From the NCBI RefSeq assembly GCF_001685015.1, contig NZ_MAYT01000003.1:52762-116761 (forward strand): DNA of 64,000 nt, written 5' to 3'. The position numbers and the translations under genes are program-made. Under the pieces are notes generated by a model. That model saw nothing but the letters and a program-made list of their open reading frames with translations, was not told the origin of the DNA and searched no databases. This DNA comes from Pseudobacillus wudalianchiensis (lineage in GTDB: Bacteria > Bacillota > Bacilli > Bacillales > Domibacillaceae). Numbering within the stretch: the first letter of the stretch is position 1; each line of letters begins with the position of its first letter. This document shows positions 56,332-64,000 of the stretch, in pieces.

Positions 56332-56601
56332 AATGATAGCGCTATCTTTAGTGTCTAATTAGAAAATTATACTTTTTCAGAATAAGCATCAAAATTAAGG
56401 TTCAAGCGCAAAGACTGCATTTATTTGAAAGAGGTATATAGATTCCTAATGAAGTCTGATCTTATATATACATTTCAAATATTTGATGAATGAACTCCAC
56501 TTGTCTTTTGACAGACTTGTCTTATAGAAAAAGTTGTCCTTTTTAATGATACGCATAGCTGTAGAGAGATAATAAAGTTATTTAATTTTGTTATAAAGAT
56601 A

Positions 56602-56640
56602 TAAGAGCATTACTACATTTAATTGTGTAGTAATGCTCTT
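56602..56640. terminator. Hairpin terminator
   Basis: AAGAGCATTACTACA/TGTAGTAATGCTCTT around an 8-base loop. Placed 270 bp after the symporter stop. Confidence 0.65.
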
Positions 56641-56735
56641 TAAAGTTGTTTAATTCTTATTCAGCTAAAGCACCAGTTAGTTTAAGAAGGGTTTTTAAAC
56701 AACTATATTATTTTTTAGCGGATTTCAAAACCTAA

Positions 56736-56777
56736 AAAAGTCAATTTCCTGTAAATTAAGGAACCGACTTTTTAGGT
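56736..56777. terminator. Hairpin, probable terminator
   Basis: AAAAAGTC...TTCCT pairs with AGGAA...GACTTTTT with small internal mismatches. Confidence 0.5.
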
Positions 56778-56875
56778 TCCTTATTCAAGTAATTCCCATA
56801 AAAAAAGATTATTTTTATCCTTGTTGGTGAAGATTGCCTCATCGGTGGCTCCCCGTTACTTCAATAAGAATTACA

Positions 56876-57145
56876 CTAATGAATAAACGCCAATTCTCTA
56901 TTAGCAAGTGCATCGTTTAACCCTAGAGAATGCATTTTCAATAGGTATTGCAGTAGGTTCTGTTGTTCAAAAACCTTACTTTTTAGTGACTCAGAAGAAT
57001 CATATCGTAGTCCTCCACTAGTAATTTCAGCAAGAAAACAGGTTGTTATAAAATGGACTACTTTACTATTTGGATAAGCAAACACCTGTGAATGAGGGTC
57101 AGAGTACACACCAATAAGTTTTTTAATTCTTATATCTAAATGATA
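56876..57145 (-). pseudogene. Nudix hydrolase, C-terminal fragment
   Basis: About 89 codons reading DIRIKKLIGVYSDPHSQVF and ending HSLGLNDALANRELAFIH. This is the typical second half of Bacillus Nudix hydrolases (K-x-x-G-V-Y-S-D-P followed by W/L-x-x-D-A). The Nudix box itself and the start are missing; the frame begins after a stop at 57146. Confidence 0.7.
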
Positions 57146-57424
57146 TTATCGTAAAGTTTACAGGCTGCACAGTTGGTCTTATAATCCTGATAGTCCACGG
57201 CGTCCTCCATATTTAGTACATATTCACACTGAACATAGAGCCAGAAGATACTTAAAACATTTTCCTGTTCCCCACTTCGCAACACCAAACTTTAGAACTG
57301 CTAATTTACATTAAGTTTACTAAATTTTAAGAATAGTACTACCTTAAGCCTCATTTATATATAAGCAGTTCTTTTTATAATTAAAAAGAGTTTAAAAAAC
57401 ACAACTATTAAGGAGCTGTTTCCG

Positions 57425-60400
57425 TTGAGAAAACCTTTAATGAAGGCCGGGAAGACATTAGCAGTAACGACGATGGCATTATCTGTCTTAGCTGCTCCAA
57501 TTTCCTATAATTCAGTGATGGCTGCCAAGCCAGATCAGACTGGCAAACACGAGGTATCCTTGCGAATCCTTGGAACATCAGATATTCATACCAACCTTTA
57601 TAATTATGATTATTATAAGGATGCCGAAACGTTGGAATTTGGTCTTGCTAAAACAGCTACTCTTATCAATGAAGCGAGAGAGGAAGCCCAAAACACTCTC
57701 CTTTTTGACAATGGTGACCTGATTCAAGGAAACCCGCTTGGCGATTATAAAGCAAAAGTGGACAAGCTGGAAGATGGCGAACTTCATCCAGTCTTTCAAG
57801 CAATGGAGCAATTAGATTATGATGCAGCAACCGTTGGAAATCACGAGTTTAACTATGGACTCGAGTTCCTTGATGAAGTACTGGACGATGCACCGATGCC
57901 TTATGTTAACGCGAATGTATATATAGATGATCAAGACAACGACCCATCTAATGATAAAAACGCCTTCAAACCTTATACCATTTTAAAGAAAAAAGTAGTA
58001 GATGGACGCGGAAAAACGCAGGTAATTAAAGTCGGTGTAGTCGGTGCCGTGGCCCCGCAAATTCTCCAGTGGGATAAAGCCCACCTTGATGGTAAGGTGA
58101 TCACAAAAGATATTGTTGAATCGGTCAAAGCACAAATTCCTCAAATGAAAAAAGAAGGCGCGGATCTTATCGTCGCCCTTGCCCACTCCGGAATCGGAGA
58201 CGAAGAAGTAGTTAAAATGGAGGAAAATGCCGCTTATGACCTGACAAGTGTGGAAGGTATAGACGCCATCATTTCCGGTCATAGTCATTCTACCTTTCCA
58301 GGAAACTATGCAAATCTGCCTGGGGTAGACACTGAAAACGGAACGATTAACGGTGTTCCTGTCGTAATGCCAGGAAGCTGGGGAAGTCACCTTGGTGTCA
58401 TCGATTTAAACATAGCGAAAGAAAAAGGCAAATGGGTTATCAAAAGTTCTGAAGCAGAAATCAGAACGATTTATGACAAAGCAACCAAAACAAGCTTGGC
58501 TGAACCTGATGATAAAGTATTAAAAGCGGTTAAAGAAGCACACGAAGAAACTGTTAATTATATCCGCCAGCCGGTGGGGACAACAACGGCTGATATTCAT
58601 AGCTATTTTGCTCTTGTTCAGGACGACCCTTCCATCCAGATTGTGACCAATGCCCAAAAATGGTATGTGGAGAAAAAAGTACAGGGTACCCCTGATGAAA
58701 ACCTGCCAATTCTTTCAGCAGGAGCGCCATTTAAAGCAGGCGGAAGAAGCGGAGCTAATTACTATACATATATTCCAGAAGGAACCATTGCGATTAAAAA
58801 CGTGGCAGACCTTTATCTTTATCCAAACACTGTAGCCACTGTTAAAATTACAGGCAGCGATGTAAAAGAATGGCTTGAAATGTCTGCAGGCCAATTTAAT
58901 CAAATTGACCCGTCTGTAAGTGAAGAACAGCCATTGATTAATACCAATTTTTCAACCTATAACTACGATGTAATTGACGGTGTAACCTACGAAATTGATG
59001 TAACAGAGCCAGCTAAGTATGATAAAGATGGCAATCTTGTGAATGCTGACGCAAACCGAATTAAAAATTTACAGTACAACGGCCAGCCCATCGATCTTGA
59101 ACAGGAATTCCTTGTTGTGACAAACAACTATCGTGCAGGTGGCAATTTCCCTGGCGTCAAAAATCAGACAGCTGTAGAAATGTATCCAGATGAAAACCGT
59201 CAGGCGATTATTGATTATATTGAGGAACAGAAAACCATTGATCCGTCTGCAGATGGAAACTGGACCTTCTCCCCTGTGGGTGGCGATGTAAATGTTGCTT
59301 TTGAATCTTCGCCAGACGCGGAAAAGGCCCTTTTACCTGGAAGCGGGATTGAATTTACAGGTGACGGTGCAGACGGATTTGGCAAGTATTCTATGAAACT
59401 GCCAGTTGCAGAATCTCAGGAGCCTTTCGAGCTTCAGCTTTTGGGCATTAATGATTTCCACGGACAGCTGGACACGTATAACTCCAGCATTAATGCAGGA
59501 GGAGTCGAATATTTAGCCGCCTATTTAAAACAGCGTGAAGCGGAAAACTCTAATACATTACTCGTTCATGCCGGAGATGTTGTTGGTGCCAGTTCACCAG
59601 TATCTGCCCTATTACAGGATGAACCGACCATCTATATTCTGAATGAACTTGGCTTTGATGTCGGTACCGTTGGCAATCATGAATTTGACGAAGGCATTGA
59701 AGAAATGATGCGTCTTATCAATGGAGGAAGCCATCCGAAGACGGTCGAGAAATATGGTAAATTTGAAGGGGCAAACTTTCCTTATATCGCAGCCAATGTC
59801 ATTGATGCGAAAACAAAGAAAACCATTCTTGAGCCTTATCATATTGAAGAAGTAAATGGAGTACCAATTGGTTTTATTGGTGTGGCTTTGTCAGATACAC
59901 CGGACATTGTCATCCCAAGTGCGACTGAGGGGATTGAATTTACAGATGAAACAAAGGCCATTAATAAATATACGGCAGAGTTAAAAGCAAAAGGCGTTGA
60001 AACGATTATTGTTTTAGCCCATAACCCTTCCTATTCAAAAGCAGACGGCTCAAATGCATCGGAAGAACTAATTGATATTGCCCGTAATGCAGATGATGAG
60101 GTCGATGTTTTATTTGGCGGCCATAATCATTCGTACACGAACACTACAGTAGATGGAAAGGTAGTTGTCCAGTCATATGCTTCTGGAACAGCTTTTTCTG
60201 ATGTGGACCTATTGATCGATCCTGACACTAAGGATGTGATTTCAGCAGAATCAGAAATCGTCACAACTTACCGTGATCGCATCACTCCTGATGCAGAAAT
60301 AAGAGCCATTTTGGATAGATATATGACTGATGTTGCGGGCCAGTTAAATGAAGTGATTGGCACTACTCCAACTGCGATTACAAGAACAACAAATGCAGCT

Positions 60401-60913
60401 GGTGAATCAGCTATGGGAAATCTCATTGCCGATTCGATGAGAGCTCAAACAGGTACAGATTTTGCTTTTATGAATCCGGGCGGAGTTCGCGCAGACATTG
60501 ATGCTGGTGAAATTACTTGGAAAGAAGCTTTCACAGTCCAGCCGTTTGGAAATGACCTTGTAAAAATGACGGTAACCGGAGCGGACATTAAAACATTATT
60601 AGAACAGCAATGGGGCAGCAAAGTTCGTATCATGCCAGTTTCAGGTCTTAAAGTTTCCTATGATGATTCCCGTGCTGCTGGAGACCGCATTGTTTCCATC
60701 GTGAAGGACGACGGGACACCAGTTCAAATGGATCAGAATTACACGATAACAGTGAACAACTATATGGCTGGCGGCGGCGATGGTTACACAGTATTGGCTG
60801 GTATCACCAACCGTACAATCGACGTAGTCGATCTTGATGCATTAGTTAATTATATTAAGGCCAACGACGTGGTGAACTCTCAAATCGAAGGACGCGTGAC
60901 AAAATTAAATTAA
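57425..60913 (+). CDS. Secreted bifunctional 2',3'-cyclic-nucleotide phosphodiesterase / 5'-nucleotidase, two tandem units (YfkN-like)
   Basis: 1162 aa. Sec signal peptide (1-34, ending SVMAAK). Two copies of metallophosphatase plus 5'-nucleotidase C-terminal domain. Unit 1: LGTSDIHTNLYN, VGNHEFNYG, GHSHSTF, C-domain about 385-620. Unit 2: LGINDFHGQLD (about 676), VGNHEFDEG, FGGHNHSY, C-domain with MNPGGVRADIDAGEITWKEA and FTVQPFGN. It releases phosphate and nucleosides from extracellular nucleotides. Bacillus subtilis YfkN is longer and wall-sorted; no LPxTG or C-terminal helix is seen here, so this one is probably free or ionically wall-bound. TTG start after AAGGAG. Confidence 0.92.
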   Translation: MRKPLMKAGKTLAVTTMALSVLAAPISYNSVMAAKPDQTGKHEVSLRILGTSDIHTNLYNYDYYKDAETLEFGLAKTATLINEAREEAQNTLLFDNGDLIQGNPLGDYKAKVDKLEDGELHPVFQAMEQLDYDAATVGNHEFNYGLEFLDEVLDDAPMPYVNANVYIDDQDNDPSNDKNAFKPYTILKKKVVDGRGKTQVIKVGVVGAVAPQILQWDKAHLDGKVITKDIVESVKAQIPQMKKEGADLIVALAHSGIGDEEVVKMEENAAYDLTSVEGIDAIISGHSHSTFPGNYANLPGVDTENGTINGVPVVMPGSWGSHLGVIDLNIAKEKGKWVIKSSEAEIRTIYDKATKTSLAEPDDKVLKAVKEAHEETVNYIRQPVGTTTADIHSYFALVQDDPSIQIVTNAQKWYVEKKVQGTPDENLPILSAGAPFKAGGRSGANYYTYIPEGTIAIKNVADLYLYPNTVATVKITGSDVKEWLEMSAGQFNQIDPSVSEEQPLINTNFSTYNYDVIDGVTYEIDVTEPAKYDKDGNLVNADANRIKNLQYNGQPIDLEQEFLVVTNNYRAGGNFPGVKNQTAVEMYPDENRQAIIDYIEEQKTIDPSADGNWTFSPVGGDVNVAFESSPDAEKALLPGSGIEFTGDGADGFGKYSMKLPVAESQEPFELQLLGINDFHGQLDTYNSSINAGGVEYLAAYLKQREAENSNTLLVHAGDVVGASSPVSALLQDEPTIYILNELGFDVGTVGNHEFDEGIEEMMRLINGGSHPKTVEKYGKFEGANFPYIAANVIDAKTKKTILEPYHIEEVNGVPIGFIGVALSDTPDIVIPSATEGIEFTDETKAINKYTAELKAKGVETIIVLAHNPSYSKADGSNASEELIDIARNADDEVDVLFGGHNHSYTNTTVDGKVVVQSYASGTAFSDVDLLIDPDTKDVISAESEIVTTYRDRITPDAEIRAILDRYMTDVAGQLNEVIGTTPTAITRTTNAAGESAMGNLIADSMRAQTGTDFAFMNPGGVRADIDAGEITWKEAFTVQPFGNDLVKMTVTGADIKTLLEQQWGSKVRIMPVSGLKVSYDDSRAAGDRIVSIVKDDGTPVQMDQNYTITVNNYMAGGGDGYTVLAGITNRTIDVVDLDALVNYIKANDVVNSQIEGRVTKLN

Positions 60914-60928
60914 AAACGACTGATTTTA

Positions 60929-60966
60929 AGAGAGTACTAGGTTTACCTGGTGCTCTTCTTTTATCA
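60929..60966 (+). terminator. Probable terminator of the nucleotidase gene
   Basis: AAGAGAGTACTAGGT pairs imperfectly with ACCTGGTGCTCTT and is followed by CTTTTA. Confidence 0.55.
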
Positions 60967-61524
60967 GCGGAACAGTTCAGTATTGTTTCTTCGTTTCTCG
61001 TATTGCAATACTCGGGCTTATTAAATATTGTCCGTTTAGCTTAAGTATATTTCTTTCAGCCCCTTTCTGAGGTCTTAGCAATAAGCTCTTAATTATCAAC
61101 AAGTGGGATTCATATAGCTTTCCCTAGCAACAAATTAGTGACTAGAACTCCTTTTAGCAACCCAAGAAGAGTAATAGATATTTTGTTGCCTTTCCTTATC
61201 GCCTACTCTTTTATTCGTTTTTCTAAGATTTTTCGAGTTAACTAAATTCGATAACTTAGCTATGCATAGAAGTTCATAATCGTGGAATGTATCTTGGTTG
61301 ATTAGGAGATCTCTGTTTGTTTTTTTGCTATATCATATAGGATTTATCCTACCTCCTTCCTGATTTGTGTATAGATGAAAGAAGCTCAAAAGAGCATTGT
61401 TTGTTTTGGATATGGCCATGAACTGATTAGTCCAGACTAGAACGTGTCAAACGCTTTAAGTCCCTTTTTTAAAAAGCTTTTTCATCAATCTACAATATAG
61501 ATTTTATAAGCGTTACGAATAACC

Positions 61525-61566
61525 TGCCCGCATATTTGAATCAGCAAGATCCAAATATGCGGGCAT
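61525..61566. repeat. Perfect inverted repeat without U-tail
   Basis: TGCCCGCATATTTG and CAAATATGCGGGCA around a 13-base loop. GC-rich against its AT-rich surroundings. Could be a terminator of a lost gene or an operator. Confidence 0.5.
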
Positions 61567-61633
61567 TCGCTTCTCACCAAATTAAATAAAACAATGTTTA
61601 AGTCCGATTCTCCATATCCTCATTAACTTATTG

Positions 61634-61835
61634 TCAGGTGTTTAGATTACACTTTCTGTCTTCCACAAGAGAATACATGCTTTCAGCCACATTGGTACAG
61701 TAATCGTTCCCTCTTTCTAAAAGCGGCAGATCAAGGTAAGTTGGGTGACTTGCGGAAGCGACTCTGGATTGGTTTGATTCATCGAAGGTTAGCTTCTCAT
61801 CCATTCTTCATACAAATCATCGTCCATTTCCGCTA
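61634..61835 (-). pseudogene. Decayed coding fragment, family unknown
   Basis: Minus strand reads ...DDDLYEEWMRS and, after a frameshift, SRVASASHPTYLDLPLLERG and YCTNVAESMYSLVEDR before a stop. Amino-acid composition looks genuine, but no family could be named. Confidence 0.35.
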
Positions 61836-61979
61836 TCCTTTTTGACTTTTCTATATCCTCTTCTTTAAAAGCTTTTAAAGATCATACAAAAGAATCTCTT
61901 TAATAAAGGTATCTATCACGTACACTTCTGCAGCGACTTGAATATGAAGAGATTAACGGCATAATTTGGAGGGTTCAAA

Positions 61980-62366
61980 TTGAAACGGTATATTTGCAAA
62001 GGAAAAATTCATAGAGCAACTGTAACAGAAGCGAATTTAGATTATCCAGGCAGCATAACGATAGACAAGGAATTAATGAAGGCTGTCGGGATATTACCAT
62101 ATGAAATGGTACAGATTACAAGCTTTCGAAATGCAACCAGATGGAAGACCTATGCTATTCCCGGTGAAGCAAACTCAGGTGTCATTTGTCTGAACGGCCC
62201 TCCTGCGCATCTTTTTACAAAAGGAGATCAGGTAGTCATCCTATGTATAGGAATCTTTGAAGAAGATGAAATGGACGAATTAAAAACTAAGGTAGCTTAT
62301 GTAGACGAAAGAAATAATATTGTTGAACTTGCAGAAAACCCGCTAACAGATTTATGGGGAGATTAA
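61980..62366 (+). CDS. panD: Aspartate 1-decarboxylase
   Basis: 128 aa pyruvoyl enzyme making beta-alanine from aspartate for pantothenate/CoA. Self-cleavage site Gly24-Ser25 in YPGSITID; other active-site residues are at canonical numbers: Lys9, His11, Tyr22, Arg54, Tyr58. The start is TTG, six bases after GGAGGG. In Bacillus subtilis panD follows panB and panC; here it stands alone among debris, so it is either a relocated or a second copy. Confidence 0.95.
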   Translation: MKRYICKGKIHRATVTEANLDYPGSITIDKELMKAVGILPYEMVQITSFRNATRWKTYAIPGEANSGVICLNGPPAHLFTKGDQVVILCIGIFEEDEMDELKTKVAYVDERNNIVELAENPLTDLWGD

Positions 62367-62439
62367 ATCGACATAAATAATTGACCAAAAAATTCCTCCT
62401 AAACAAATGAGAAAAACATAAGGTCTGAAGCTTTATTCT

Positions 62440-62538
62440 ACTGTTACCCTTGCGCCTGCGTGGCACAAGGGCACTTTCAAGTGTATCGGTTCACCATTTA
62501 AAGTTATTAGTGAGTATCTGGATGAGATGGAATCATAA
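62440..62538 (+). pseudogene. Short C-terminal coding remnant
   Basis: Reads TVTLAPAWHKGTFKCIGSPF then KVISEYLDEMES before the stop at 62536. No start or ribosome site. Family unknown. Confidence 0.3.
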
Positions 62539-62547
62539 AATAATATA

Positions 62548-62592
62548 AAATTGTAAAGATGGAATAATGTATTTACATCTTTACAATTTTAT
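62548..62592. repeat. AT-rich perfect hairpin
   Basis: AAATTGTAAAGATG/CATCTTTACAATTT around a 14-base loop; possibly a weak terminator of panD. Confidence 0.5.
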
Positions 62593-62644
62593 AGGTGTTC
62601 GGGCAAAAAGACTTATCTATGATAAAAGCTGTCCATTAATATTA

Positions 62645-62680
62645 AAAAAAGGTGCTGGTTGTGAAATCAGCACCTTTTTT
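62645..62680. terminator. Bidirectional terminator
   Basis: AAAAAAGGTGCTG/CAGCACCTTTTTT with 10-base loop, good tails on both strands. Serves convergent panD and the YjcZ-like gene. Confidence 0.85.
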
Positions 62681-62948
62681 ACTCTTGAGAAATGAAAAGT
62701 AAACCATTGTATGAACAGTGAAGTCCATTCTTCATATGAAAATCAAATGAATAATCCACCACATTTGAAAAGCTTTAGCAGATTATACATTCGTCTTATA
62801 AAGGGTAGAAAGTAAAAAAATAATTAGGGTAATAACATGGAATCAATCCATCATATGCCCTCTACAAGGATTAAAGATACCCCGTCTAGGAGAGTTTATT
62901 GAATCAGCAAGGCGTGTTTATACTGATATAACAACTCACAGGAGAAGA

Positions 62949-63224
62949 TTACCAGCAGCATGCCGCCCCAACAATGATCAGCAAAATAAATAAAACAACG
63001 ATCAGGACAAAACTCCTACCGTAGCCGCATCCGCTATTATATACCGGGTAACAACATGGGGTATAGGCTGGATAAGTGAGATGCTCCGGGTAAACTTCCG
63101 GGCTTACAAGTGGTTGATTCGGGGGGATATTTGGCTCTACAAATGGCTGGTTCGGAGAAATATTCGGCCCTACAAATGGCTGGTTCGGAGAAATATTTGG
63201 CCCTACAAATGGCATATTGTTCAC
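62949..63224 (-). CDS. YjcZ-like small membrane protein with N-terminal tandem repeats
   Basis: 91 aa. Residues 4-36 are three copies of an 11-residue Pro/Asn unit (PFVGPNISPNQ), then a Pro/Tyr linker with CC and C pairs (YTPCCYPVYNSGCGYG). One C-terminal helix RSFVLIVVLFILLIIVGAACCW matches the tail of YjcZ-type sporulation membrane peptides, which are normally only 30-50 aa. GTG start after GAGGAG. Spore-coat or forespore membrane location is inferred. Confidence 0.7.
   Translation of the reverse strand: MNNMPFVGPNISPNQPFVGPNISPNQPFVEPNIPPNQPLVSPEVYPEHLTYPAYTPCCYPVYNSGCGYGRSFVLIVVLFILLIIVGAACCW
63119..63217 (-). repeat. 33-bp tandem repeat, three units, inside the YjcZ-like gene
   Basis: Units are nearly identical at the DNA level (CAAATGGCTGGTTCGGAGAA-type core on the plus strand); the third differs slightly. 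In frame, 11 codons each, so copy-number change would keep the frame. Confidence 0.85.
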
Positions 63225-63336
63225 TTTTAACTCTCCTCATCATTATTTTAACTACATGTTAGTATATGTGTCCCTATTTATTAATGGATAGACATCTACC
63301 CATTTATTAGTTTTTAATAAATTTACTTTTGGGGAG

Positions 63337-63513
63337 CTACTCCAATAAAAAGCGAGGTTTCATTTCGTAAAACATACCAGGTTGAAGATTATTTTGTAAA
63401 TGCAATAAACAATTATTTCTGCCGATTGATTTAGTAACGATTTTACTTCCGTGATGACCATTTAAATATTCCTTAACGGCCTCTATTTTTTCTTGTGTAG
63501 TAAATTTAACCAT
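63337..63513 (-). mobile_element. IS3-family (IS150-like) orfA remnant
   Basis: 58-codon frame beginning MVKFTTQEKIEAVKEYLNG and continuing to TKSIGRNNCLLHLQNNL: the first helix-turn-helix of IS150-type OrfA. After about residue 35 the resemblance stops and the frame closes early. No IS ends or orfB. Confidence 0.6.
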
Positions 63514-63519
63514 AAAAAA

Positions 63520-63566
63520 ACTGCACTCTAATTGTTAAGAATGTCTAACAATTAGGGTGCAGTTCA
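63520..63566. terminator. Bidirectional hairpin
   Basis: ACTGCACTCTAATTGTTA/TAACAATTAGGGTGCAGT, one G:T or mismatch, flanked by A-run and T-poor tail. Confidence 0.7.
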
Positions 63567-63668
63567 AACTGACAAGATGCCTTTTTATATTTGATTTATA
63601 CGCCTTAAAGAATTTAAACTCTCGCGCCTCTTCAGCGTCTTGAGTACTTTCTAAAAAAATAATAACTT

Positions 63669-63699
63669 CACAGGCAAGATCACCCCAATAAGGGGACTT

Positions 63700-63706
<7 letters not shown>
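63669..63706 (-). terminator. Terminator of the rrn operon
   Basis: Minus-strand stem CAGGCAAG...CTTGCCTG with inner CCCCTTATTGGGG, directly after the 5S rRNA and followed by TTATTATTTTTT. Confidence 0.8.
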
Positions 63707-63816
<110 letters not shown>

Positions 63817-64000
63817 TGTATAAAGCTGAAAGAGTTTATTCTTTCAAAACTGGATAATATGTTTCAGTAACCGGCAATACGATGTTAATCGCTTTTCGTT
63901 ATGATCTAGCTGCAGGGGCTAGCACGTACGCTGATTTCACTCTCTCTGTCGGAGTCTACAAAACGACTCCTTGTCGAGAGCTCCAATCCGCTATCGTGCT
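63817..64000 (-). other. 23S-5S intergenic spacer
   Basis: At least 184 bp with no 23S 3'-end sequence visible. Contains CTGAAA...TTTCAG arms at 63827-63868 around AAACTGGATAA, a common element of Bacillus rrn spacers. Confidence 0.7.

Larger units (their letters stand above)
56332..56875. other. Intergenic region with two hairpins
   Basis: Terminators at 56602-56640 and 56736-56777; otherwise nothing recognised. Confidence 0.5.
60914..61979. other. Intergenic region of about 1 kb with hairpins and one coding remnant
   Basis: A terminator-like hairpin follows the nucleotidase gene (60929-60965). A perfect 16-bp-arm hairpin (TGCCCGCATATTTG...CAAATATGCGGGCA) lies at 61525-61565 without a U-tail. 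A decayed minus-strand coding segment is at 61634-61835. No intact gene seen. Confidence 0.5.

Noticed and set aside
61525..61566. Hairpin considered as a terminator
   Set aside because: No U-tail on either strand and no gene ending there; recorded as an inverted repeat only.
63119..63217. Regular 33-bp repeats considered as a CRISPR-like array
   Set aside because: Units are contiguous with no spacers and encode an in-frame 11-residue protein repeat. No cas genes or other arrays are in the window.

Overview
The window looks like a chromosomal segment of a spore-forming, low-to-mid GC Bacillaceae bacterium. The reasons are strong Shine-Dalgarno sequences with frequent GTG and TTG starts, a SAM-I riboswitch, a sporulation-type diadenylate cyclase (CdaS), a LysM/GH18 cortex-lytic-like enzyme, a YjcZ-like small membrane protein, an FbpB small basic protein, and an aconitase/acyl-CoA thioesterase (YneP-like) neighbourhood resembling Bacillus citB. 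The species cannot be named from this alone.

Layout. 1-8 kb: partial thioesterase, M20 peptidase plus gamma-glutamyltransferase operon, fbpB, aconitase, CorA. 8-18 kb: TrmB regulator with divergent TauE/SafE exporter, LuxR-type regulator with divergent amidase, topoisomerase III, VOC protein, ketopantoate reductase-like protein, cdaS, HPP membrane protein. 18.5-28 kb: the most distinctive region, a sigma-54-controlled oxidative N-demethylase locus. 28-31 kb: IS1182-like remnant, spore-type glycosidase, GNAT, a decayed tRNA-Arg. 31-37 kb: DAB inorganic-carbon uptake genes (DabA/DabB) with a degenerate carbonic-anhydrase-like protein and a DUF2294 protein. 37-46 kb: SH3 protein, MDR oxidoreductase, SAM-riboswitch-controlled NhaC-type transporter, MFS transporter with a decayed partial copy, MocR regulator with divergent PaiB-like protein. 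46-54 kb: urea transporter beside a dead ureH, then a flavin-dependent monooxygenase cluster with its own FMN reductase and riboflavin kinase and a divergent LysR. 54-63 kb: AGCS symporter, secreted double 5'-nucleotidase, orphan panD, YjcZ-like repeat protein. The right end is a 5S rRNA on the minus strand, the edge of an rrn operon.

Main biological point. At 18.5-28 kb a minus-strand operon encodes a second-type glutamyl-tRNA reductase (HemA), a DUF3445 heme-dependent oxidative N-demethylase, a DmmA-family subunit, an FMN/2Fe-2S reductase and an aldehyde dehydrogenase. It has a textbook -24/-12 promoter in front and a terminator behind. A second -24/-12 promoter drives a small membrane protein and an NCS1 transporter. 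A divergent sigma-54 activator, with an unusual sensor domain after its HTH, sits beyond two near-identical 18-bp inverted repeats. The simplest reading is an inducible uptake and demethylation pathway for an N-methylated compound in which heme precursor synthesis is co-induced with the heme enzyme. The flavin cluster at 48-54 kb shows the same logic for FMN.

Mobile-element debris is frequent (IS1182-, IS256- and IS3-type fragments, tRNA and gene remnants), but no intact IS, prophage, integrase or CRISPR array was seen.
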